Positions 58,131 to 64,000 of a stretch of 64,000 nucleotides of DNA are shown here, one piece after another. Positions within the stretch are counted from its first letter, which is position 1; each line of letters starts with the position of its first letter. The position numbers were made by a program, and so were the translations under genes. A model generated the notes under the pieces. It was given only the letters and a program-made list of their open reading frames with translations. It had not been told where the DNA came from and made no database searches. The stretch comes from CAZLCC01 sp964570845 (GTDB lineage Bacteria > Patescibacteriota > Saccharimonadia > Saccharimonadales > Saccharimonadaceae). The stretch spans positions 124,001 to 188,000 of the forward strand of contig CAZMZB010000001.1 in the NCBI GenBank assembly GCA_964570845.1. Direction: 5' to 3'.

Positions 58131-59363
58131 ATGGCACAATTTACATATCAAGCAACAAATAAAAAGGGTGGTACCGTTTCTGGTACTGTAGAAGCAGCCA
58201 ACAGAAGTGCTGCTATCGCTGCATTAACTCATGAAAATTTAAAACCAATTAGCGTGAAAGAAAAGCGCGAGAATAACGATAGTTTCTCAGGTTTGTCCAG
58301 TAGATTCTTTAAAAATAAAATTAAACCTGATGTGCTCGTTATTTTCACGAGACAGTTGAGTACGATGGTGGGTGCCGGAGTACCCTTACTAAGAGCACTT
58401 AACGCTTTACAGCAACATGCTGAAAACCCTCTCCTTAAATCAACTCTTGAACAGGTTGCAACAGATGTACAGGGTGGTGCGTCTCTTGCAGACGCATTAG
58501 AAAAACATCCAGTCGTTTTTAGTGATGTCTATGTTAACATGGTCCGCGCAGGTGAAGCAGCTGGTATTTTGGAAGACGTATTGAAACGTCTCGCCATGCA
58601 GCAAGAGAAAAGTGCTACTATTCGGAAAAAAGTAAAGGGCGCAATGATTTATCCAATGGTCCTTCTCAGCGTTACCACTATTGCTTTCTTCGGACTCATG
58701 ATCTTCGTCATTCCTAATATTGGTAAGATTATCAAAGATATTGGTGGCGAAGATGCCGAGTTACCCGCTCTCACACAAATAATGCTTGGTATTAGTGACT
58801 TCACTGTAAGCTATTGGTATATTTTAATAGCACTTGGTTTTGGTATTTTCTTTGCTGTTAGTCGATATCTCAGAACCCCAAGCGGCAAGCGAAATTTTCA
58901 TAGACTTATCCTCAAAATCCCTATCGTGAGAGGGCTGGTCAAAAAAGTTGCCGTCGCTCGTTTTGCTCGAACTTTTTCTTCTTTAATGGGAGCTGGGGTG
59001 ACTGTACTTGCCGCTCTGAAAGTTACCGGCAAGGCAATCGGTAATACTGTCTATATGGAGTTTCTCGATAATGCAGCCGAGGAGGTAAAGAATGGTAAGC
59101 AACTCTCCGAGGTTATCGCTAAAAGTGACCTTTTCCCAGATATTGTTGGGCAGATGTTAGCTGTAGGTGAAGAAACTGGTAAAACGGATACTGTACTCGT
59201 TAAAGTGGCGGACTTTTATGAAGAAGAGGTTGATGTTGCGGTAAACAGTTTGAGCTCTATCATTGAACCGTTGATGATTATTGTGCTTGGAGCAATGGTT
59301 GGTTTAGTCGCTGCAAGTGTCATGGGTCCGATTACCAGTATTTCTCAGAATATTCAGCAATAA
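58131..59363 (+). CDS. pilC: type IV pilus inner-membrane platform protein PilC
   Basis: The 410-residue protein has a short N-terminal part and two GspF-type repeats (FTRQLSTMVGAGVPLLRALN and FARTFSSLMGAGVTVLAALK) with three membrane helices. It sits 4 bp downstream of pilB, so they are one operon. It anchors the motor and organises pilin subunits in the membrane. Confidence 0.95.
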   Translation: MAQFTYQATNKKGGTVSGTVEAANRSAAIAALTHENLKPISVKEKRENNDSFSGLSSRFFKNKIKPDVLVIFTRQLSTMVGAGVPLLRALNALQQHAENPLLKSTLEQVATDVQGGASLADALEKHPVVFSDVYVNMVRAGEAAGILEDVLKRLAMQQEKSATIRKKVKGAMIYPMVLLSVTTIAFFGLMIFVIPNIGKIIKDIGGEDAELPALTQIMLGISDFTVSYWYILIALGFGIFFAVSRYLRTPSGKRNFHRLILKIPIVRGLVKKVAVARFARTFSSLMGAGVTVLAALKVTGKAIGNTVYMEFLDNAAEEVKNGKQLSEVIAKSDLFPDIVGQMLAVGEETGKTDTVLVKVADFYEEEVDVAVNSLSSIIEPLMIIVLGAMVGLVAASVMGPITSISQNIQQ

Positions 59364-59438
59364 CCAAACAGAGAAAAAATAGTTCAATCACTATTCCTCT
59401 TATGCTATACTGGCAATAATAATGAACAGTGGGCAACT

Positions 59439-60491
59439 ATGAGCAAATTATTTTACAGAGATAAACCAATTATCGGTTTGGATGTTAGCCAAACCGGATT
59501 GAAAGCTATGGCTATTAGCGACAAGAAACCATTGGTCATAGGGTATGGATCAGTCGACCTTGACCCGGTTAAAATGCAAAAAAGCCTTGACGGCAAAGAT
59601 GATTATCTAAGCAAAAATATAAAGTCACTTTTTACCAAAAAGATCATCGGTAAAATGCCGAGCAATAATGTAGTCCTGAGCGTACCGACAGCTCGAACGT
59701 ATGCTCGAACCTTTACACTACCATTAGAAGCAGAAGGTAATCTCCAAGAGGCAATAGACCTTGAAGCTGAACAATACATTCCCGTTCCTTTAAATCAGCT
59801 TTATACCGACCATCAAGTTATCGAATATAATAAAGACGATCTGGTCGTACTCATGTGTGCCGTCCCAAAAACAATTGTTGACGCATGTGTTGATGCGGCA
59901 AAAAAAGCAGAACTTGAAGTGGTAATGGTGGAACCTGGAGTTAACGCTGTAGCACGTCTATTAACCCTCACTGAAGATGGACATCTCCCTACTGTTATCG
60001 TTGATATCGGCCCTACTACAACTGACATTGCTATCTTAGACGGATCTATTAGAGTAACCGGAAGTATCGTTATAGGAGGCAATACGTTCACGCTTGATAT
60101 AGCTAAAAAAATGCATGTTCCATTAGAAAATGCTCATCAATTAAAGGTTCTGCACGGTCTTAGCGCAGGGCCACGCCAAGCAAAGATTAGTGCTGCGCTT
60201 GAGCCAAATCTAAAAAGAATTATTGCCGAAACAAAAAAGGTTATTCGATACTATAATGAACGCCTCGGCGCTACACGTAAACTTGAGCAAGTGCTTGTTG
60301 TGGGCGGTGGCTCAGGTATTCCTGGACTTGGAGATTATTTTACTAACGCACTTATTATGCCTGCAAGACTTGCGAGTCCATGGCAAGTACTTGATTTTGG
60401 AAAACTCACTCAGCCATCGAAACAATTTAAACCACGATATATAACTGCTGGCGGACTTGCCTCGGTGAAACCAAAGGATATCTGGTCATGA
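59439..60491 (+). CDS. pilM: type IV pilus assembly protein PilM
   Basis: The 350-residue actin-like ATPase shows IGLDVSQTGLKAMAI at the start, LEAEQYIPVPLNQLYTD, TVIVDIGPTTTDIAILDGS and VVGGGSGIPGL. PilM binds PilN at the cytoplasmic face of the membrane. An extended -10 (TGCTATACT) lies upstream, so it may have its own promoter besides read-through from pilC. Confidence 0.93.
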   Translation: MSKLFYRDKPIIGLDVSQTGLKAMAISDKKPLVIGYGSVDLDPVKMQKSLDGKDDYLSKNIKSLFTKKIIGKMPSNNVVLSVPTARTYARTFTLPLEAEGNLQEAIDLEAEQYIPVPLNQLYTDHQVIEYNKDDLVVLMCAVPKTIVDACVDAAKKAELEVVMVEPGVNAVARLLTLTEDGHLPTVIVDIGPTTTDIAILDGSIRVTGSIVIGGNTFTLDIAKKMHVPLENAHQLKVLHGLSAGPRQAKISAALEPNLKRIIAETKKVIRYYNERLGATRKLEQVLVVGGGSGIPGLGDYFTNALIMPARLASPWQVLDFGKLTQPSKQFKPRYITAGGLASVKPKDIWS

Positions 60492-61069
60492 TTAACCTAT
60501 TAAGCCCCGAGGATAAAAAACAATTACGCGCTGCTAGAGTAAATGCTCTGTTAATTCGTTATTACTTTTTAATTATAATAGCGATCGTTGGTTCGGGTTT
60601 AATCCTGGGTGGTGGTTTCTATATTGCTGATCAAAACGCAGAATCTGCACGTATCGATCTCATAAGGGCAGAAGATGATACGAAAGATTACATCAAAGTA
60701 AAGCAGCAATCAGAAGAGTTTGCAAATAATTTAAAAGTAGCAAAGCAGATACTGGCAACGGAAGTAGTTTATAGTAAAATGATTACAGATATTGCTAATA
60801 CTATTCCGTCAGGTACTATTCTGGCAAGTCTTTCGCTAACTCCGGAAACAATAAGTAAAAAAATGGAACTCTCTTTTCAAACAAAAAATTACGATCAGGG
60901 CATTCAGCTAAAGACAACCTTAGAAAATTCAGATTTATTTAGCGATGTCAGTATAACTAATATTACCAACAAAGGAGAAGAAGGCAGTGGCGCATATCCA
61001 ACTGATGTAAATATTAGCGCTACCTTCCATCCAAGGAATATCCTTGCTGGTAGCCAAGGGGGCAGATGA
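60488..61069 (+). CDS. pilN: type IV pilus assembly protein PilN
   Basis: The 193-residue bitopic protein starts with the PilN signature INLLSPEDKKQLR (binds PilM) and has a transmembrane helix (about 25-48), a coiled coil and a ferredoxin-like periplasmic-side domain. It overlaps pilM by ATGA. In a cell without an outer membrane the domain would face the outer wall. Confidence 0.88.
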   Translation: MINLLSPEDKKQLRAARVNALLIRYYFLIIIAIVGSGLILGGGFYIADQNAESARIDLIRAEDDTKDYIKVKQQSEEFANNLKVAKQILATEVVYSKMITDIANTIPSGTILASLSLTPETISKKMELSFQTKNYDQGIQLKTTLENSDLFSDVSITNITNKGEEGSGAYPTDVNISATFHPRNILAGSQGGR

Positions 61070-61725
61070 TGAAAAAAGGAAGCTTAAACGCTGTTATTCT
61101 AGAGAGGTTACTCATCATTGGTATCATACCTCTCATTGGTGTTTCCATTTTTGTGATCCATTCCCTCTTTGGAGTTTTGGAGCAAAAGTCAAAAGAAGCC
61201 AGTCATGCAAATATAGACTCAGAAGTAGGTGCTGAAAATATTAATGATCTCAAGAAGCTTGAGGAAAAACTAGCCCAAAATCAAGATGTGGCCAGGCGTG
61301 CAGCCGCTATTGTAGCTGATAGCAAGCAATATCGTTATCAGGATCAGATTGTTAACGATATTAACACGTACGCTGCTGCAGCAGGTGTTACAATTTTAGG
61401 TTTTGATTTTAACGAAAATAGCGAGGGTACAAATACTGAGGGCAATGCGACGTCAACTGAAGGTACATCCTCTACCGGTAACTCGACAGCCACTCAACAA
61501 GCACCACCAAGTAATACATCGGCTACGGCAGCACCAGGCTTAAAGACAGTTAACGCTTCAATTCAACTTGATAGCCCCATTCCCCTCACTGACTTCCTTA
61601 TATTTTTAAAATATATTGAGCAAAATGTTACAAAAATGCAGATTACAGGTGTTACATTAACTCCTGCGGAAGATCCGAATCTTATTTCGAATCCCACCAT
61701 CAACATAACAGTGTATACGAGGTAA
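61066..61725 (+). CDS. pilO: type IV pilus assembly protein PilO-like
   Basis: The 219-residue protein has a transmembrane helix (about 14-38), a coiled coil (LKKLEEKLAQNQDVARRAAAIV), a Ser/Thr-rich insert of about 40 residues and a C-terminal ferredoxin-like domain. Position directly after pilN and the topology support PilO. The insert is unusual in standard PilO. The start overlaps pilN by ATGA. Confidence 0.82.
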   Translation: MMKKGSLNAVILERLLIIGIIPLIGVSIFVIHSLFGVLEQKSKEASHANIDSEVGAENINDLKKLEEKLAQNQDVARRAAAIVADSKQYRYQDQIVNDINTYAAAAGVTILGFDFNENSEGTNTEGNATSTEGTSSTGNSTATQQAPPSNTSATAAPGLKTVNASIQLDSPIPLTDFLIFLKYIEQNVTKMQITGVTLTPAEDPNLISNPTINITVYTR

Positions 61726-61730
61726 TAAAA

Positions 61731-62036
61731 ATGAAGAAAATTAACATAGCAGCAATCAAGCGAAAAACACTTTCTATCTTTAAGCCGATTATTTCACACC
61801 ATGCAATTATTTTTATCATACTGTCATTACTCTTTCTTATGTACATCGTCTACACTACACAGAGAATTCTTACCAACACTGAAGATACTGCATACAAGAG
61901 TAGAGCTGAGCAAAAAGGTACTACAACGACATTCGATGAAGAAACTATCAAAAAGGTTGAGCAACTACAGTATCGCAGAGATGCCTTGAAGCCAGAACTT
62001 CCTACTAATGGTCGTATTAATCCTTTTGCCGAGTAG
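61731..62036 (+). CDS. small membrane protein of the pilus operon (101 aa)
   Basis: A basic cytoplasmic start and one transmembrane helix (about 22-44) precede a short charged tail with a Pro-rich end (LPTNGRINPFAE). Ending INPFAE is like the start of PilP-type proteins, but it is too short to assign. It lies 5 bp after pilO, so it probably belongs to the pilus complex. Confidence 0.68.
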   Translation: MKKINIAAIKRKTLSIFKPIISHHAIIFIILSLLFLMYIVYTTQRILTNTEDTAYKSRAEQKGTTTTFDEETIKKVEQLQYRRDALKPELPTNGRINPFAE

Positions 62037-62064
62037 AATATAAGATAACTGTTATAATACTATT

Positions 62065-62652
62065 ATGTTAATGCTTTCTCAGCGCTTAATAAATAAGCCC
62101 GTCATGAGCTTACAGACTGGTGCTGAAATTGCCCACACTAAAAAAGCGATTATTGACCCTCGCAACTTACAGGTTGTTGGCTATTTTGTTGTAAGTAAAA
62201 TTAAAAATGATCCGTCTTTAATTCTTAAAATTACTGATATTAGAGAGGTTAGCAATGTTGGCTTCATTATCGATTCCATTGACGAAATCTTACCCGAAGC
62301 TGATTTACTGCGTATTCAAGAAATAACCCAACTGCAATTCGATCTCATTGATCTATCAGTCGTTGATGAGAATAAGCATAAACTAGGTAAAGTTATCGAT
62401 TACGGTATCGATCCGCTTACTTTCATGATCCATCAACTTCATATCAAGCAACCGCTGCTTAAAAGCTTACAAGTTGCTGAACTACTCATCAATCGTACTC
62501 AAATCATTGAAATTAATGACAATGAGATTATTGTAAGAGAAGCAAGTGCCCGAGATGTTGAAAAATATCAGGCTCCTGCCACACCAAACGCGGACTTCAT
62601 TAATCCTTTTAGAAAACCACAAGCTGAAAGTAAACAGGCTACTCCTCAGTAA
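62065..62652 (+). CDS. PRC-barrel domain protein (two domains)
   Basis: The 195-residue protein has two PRC-barrel repeats: about 8-80 (QTGAEIAHTKKAIIDPRNLQVVG) and about 88-155 (VVDENKHKLGKVIDYGIDPL). A short tail ending INPFRKPQ follows. PRC-barrels mediate protein-protein contacts, for instance in photosynthetic reaction centres or RimM. The ATG is 6 nt after an extended -10 (TGTTATAAT) without a Shine-Dalgarno, so it is probably leaderless. It overlaps recX by 14 bp. Confidence 0.82.
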   Translation: MLMLSQRLINKPVMSLQTGAEIAHTKKAIIDPRNLQVVGYFVVSKIKNDPSLILKITDIREVSNVGFIIDSIDEILPEADLLRIQEITQLQFDLIDLSVVDENKHKLGKVIDYGIDPLTFMIHQLHIKQPLLKSLQVAELLINRTQIIEINDNEIIVREASARDVEKYQAPATPNADFINPFRKPQAESKQATPQ

Positions 62653-63271
62653 GTGCTTGCTTGATGTCATCATACAAAAAGCCTTGTCTTGCTAAATAGG
62701 CGATGAGCTTTTGTTCATCATTGTAACGATTTTTCTTTTTCTCAATAACTTTTCTTAGTTCTCCATAATCACTGCGCCCTGTCACTTCAAGATACTTTTC
62801 AATAATAGACTGCTCAATGCCTTTAGACCTGAGCTCACTAATGAGTTTTCTTTTACTCACCCCTTTTGTAAGCCTACGGTTTTCAATCCAAAAGCTCACA
62901 AATTTTTCATCATTAATATATCCTTTTTCCTGCAGTCTCTCAAAAATTCGTTTTGTAATTTCAGGTGAAACTCCCTCTTTTTTCTTGCCGTCTTTTCTTC
63001 TTGTATTGCGTGTTTTTTTAAAAAGATACTCTTTCACTTCTTTTTCACTATGCGGGCGAGACAAGCAATACTCAAGCGTTCTTGTATAAAGCCTGCCAAA
63101 CTGGCTCTCCTGCTCCAACCCAATCAGCTCTTCTTCGGAATATTCTTTACCTAGCTTAAGCCCAAGCTCGCCAACCTGAAAAATATCTAATGAAAATCGA
63201 TACTTCCCGTCAACGTCAATATTCACTCTATTCTTATTTTTTTGTTGAACAGTAATTGCAGTGATTTTCAT
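62639..63271 (-). CDS. recX: RecX recombination regulator
   Basis: The 210-residue, very basic helical protein shows the RecX tandem three-helix repeats (LEYCLSRPHSEKEVKEYLFK, ILRRLQEKGYINDEKFVSFW-like segments with ERLQEKGYINDEKFVSFWIE, and ELRSKGIEQSIIEKYL). RecX limits RecA filament growth. It overlaps the 56-codon gene by ATGA, and recA is just upstream, so the three form one operon. Confidence 0.93.
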   Translation of the reverse strand: MKITAITVQQKNKNRVNIDVDGKYRFSLDIFQVGELGLKLGKEYSEEELIGLEQESQFGRLYTRTLEYCLSRPHSEKEVKEYLFKKTRNTRRKDGKKKEGVSPEITKRIFERLQEKGYINDEKFVSFWIENRRLTKGVSKRKLISELRSKGIEQSIIEKYLEVTGRSDYGELRKVIEKKKNRYNDEQKLIAYLARQGFLYDDIKQALTEE

Positions 63272-63438
63272 TGGGAATACTTTTCAACGGCACGCTTGTA
63301 TGTATGAGGAGGGTTAGCGCGGTTTAGCGCCTCAGACTCTTTCTTCCAAGCATATAAATCAATAAGCTTGATGTGCTTCATAGACATAGCCATCGCAATA
63401 TCACCCCAAGAGTCTTTGAGTGTAATTTGCTTTGTCAT
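63268..63438 (-). CDS. small hypothetical protein between recA and recX (56 aa)
   Basis: The ATG at 63438 lies 4 bp after the recA stop and the frame ends by overlapping recX (ATGA). The protein (MTKQITLKDSWGDIAMAMSM...) is helical with a basic C-terminus. It is not recognised. Its tight fit into the operon argues for a genuine gene, perhaps linked to recombination. Confidence 0.6.
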   Translation of the reverse strand: MTKQITLKDSWGDIAMAMSMKHIKLIDLYAWKKESEALNRANPPHTYKRAVEKYSQ

Positions 63439-63442
63439 AAGT

Positions 63443-64000
63443 TTAACTTTCTTGTTCGGCTACTTTCGCTCGAATTTTTTTATCAACTTCTGCTAAGACT
63501 TTTGGATTTTCTTTGAAATATGCTTTTGTTTTGTCGCGGCCTTGACCGATTGTTTCGCCGTTATATTTATAGAATGCTCCAGACTTATCAATAATTCCAT
63601 ATTTCTCAGCTAGATCAATGGTATCACCAGTTTTTGAAATTCCCTCGTTATACATAATATCAAATTCAGCAATTCTAAATGGTGGTGCAATTTTATTCTT
63701 CACTACCTTCACTTTTGTTCTGTTACCCTTTACTTCTTCACCAACTTTAATTTGTCCAATGCGACGAATATCAAGACGAACTGAAGAATAAAATTTGAGC
63801 GCATTTCCCCCAGCAGTCGTCTCAGGATTACCAAACATCACACCAATCTTCATGCGAATTTGGTTAATGAAAATCACTGTTGCTTTTGATTTATTAATAA
63901 TTCCTGTCAATTTTCGAAGCGCCTGACTCATAAGTCGTGCCTGTAAGCCAACATGCGTATCACCCATTTCGCCTTCAATTTCTGCTTGCGGAACAAGTGC
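63443..64000 (-). CDS. recA: recombinase RecA, C-terminal part (cut by window edge)
   Basis: The visible part carries the RecA hallmarks MGDTHVGLQARLMSQALRKL, TVIFINQIRMKIGVMFGNPE and ETTAGGNALKFYSSVRLDIR. It then has the C-terminal domain and an acidic-free end (KIRAKVAEQES). The N-terminal P-loop region is outside the window, since the frame stays open to position 64000. RecA drives homologous recombination and the SOS response. Confidence 0.96.
   Translation of the reverse strand, partial: ALVPQAEIEGEMGDTHVGLQARLMSQALRKLTGIINKSKATVIFINQIRMKIGVMFGNPETTAGGNALKFYSSVRLDIRRIGQIKVGEEVKGNRTKVKVVKNKIAPPFRIAEFDIMYNEGISKTGDTIDLAEKYGIIDKSGAFYKYNGETIGQGRDKTKAYFKENPKVLAEVDKKIRAKVAEQES

Overview
This 64 kb window looks like chromosome from a Patescibacteria/CPR bacterium, most probably a Saccharibacterium (TM7). 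The supports are: UGA used as an ordinary stop; moderate-to-low GC; peptidoglycan genes including the Gram-positive MurT/GatD lipid II amidation pair; a type IV pilus locus without an outer-membrane secretin; a short TsaB; many small one-helix membrane proteins of unknown function; and no biosynthetic pathways beyond cell wall, one-carbon metabolism and tRNA maturation. The lineage is inferred from gene content only. Ten tRNA genes and no rRNA are present. Genes are dense, with many ATGA-type or convergent 3' overlaps.

Layout. 0-5.4 kb: murJ (cut by the edge), ftsH, tilS, a DEAD-box helicase and two nucleotide-pool enzymes, all on the minus strand. 5.4-7.6 kb: a gene-poor stretch with a strong promoter driving a long-stem RNA candidate and two related promoter/leader/terminator units facing each other around two small unknown genes. 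7.6-10 kb: an operon of a membrane protein, a lone ATP-cone protein and a flavoprotein that has lost its redox cysteines. 10-27.6 kb: ftsB, two unknown genes behind a palindromic operator, an ABC exporter, an MFS carrier, murC, tsaC and mscS with overlapping divergent promoters, an EamA exporter, an rRNA/tRNA methyltransferase, a GC-rich orphan gene, an adenine glycosylase, a pilin-like gene broken at a homopolymer, archaeal-type aspS, a CBS protein and a DsbA-like thiol oxidoreductase. 27.6-34.5 kb: a small transcript encoding a 30-residue peptide, corA, a zinc-ribbon protein behind a cobalamin-riboswitch-like leader, a drug exporter with its AbrB-type regulator, and folD. 34.5-36.7 kb: a flavin reductase, a cupredoxin-like protein and a membrane protein that may form a redox module. 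36.8-44.5 kb: murB, four prepilins, glyA, a MurA fused to an XRE helix-turn-helix domain, and a sortase fold without catalytic residues. 44.5-56.2 kb: tRNAs, tandem basic paralogues, a VIT metal transporter, a membrane-tethered Clp ATPase, murT-gatD, bcp, rny, tsaB and tsaE. 56.3-64 kb: pilBCMNO, a PRC-barrel protein, recX, a 56-residue protein and recA (cut by the edge).

Together the genes cover peptidoglycan synthesis (MurA, MurB, MurC, MurJ, MurT/GatD, FtsB), t6A and lysidine tRNA modification (TsaB/C/E, TilS with three CAU tRNAs), type IV pili, and recombination (RecA/RecX). A repeated feature is an extended -10 box placed 6-8 nt before the start codon, which implies many leaderless mRNAs. 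The most unusual items are the RNA-rich 5.7-7.4 kb region, the cobalamin-like leader at 30.6 kb, the HTH-MurA fusion and the cysteine-less flavoprotein operon.
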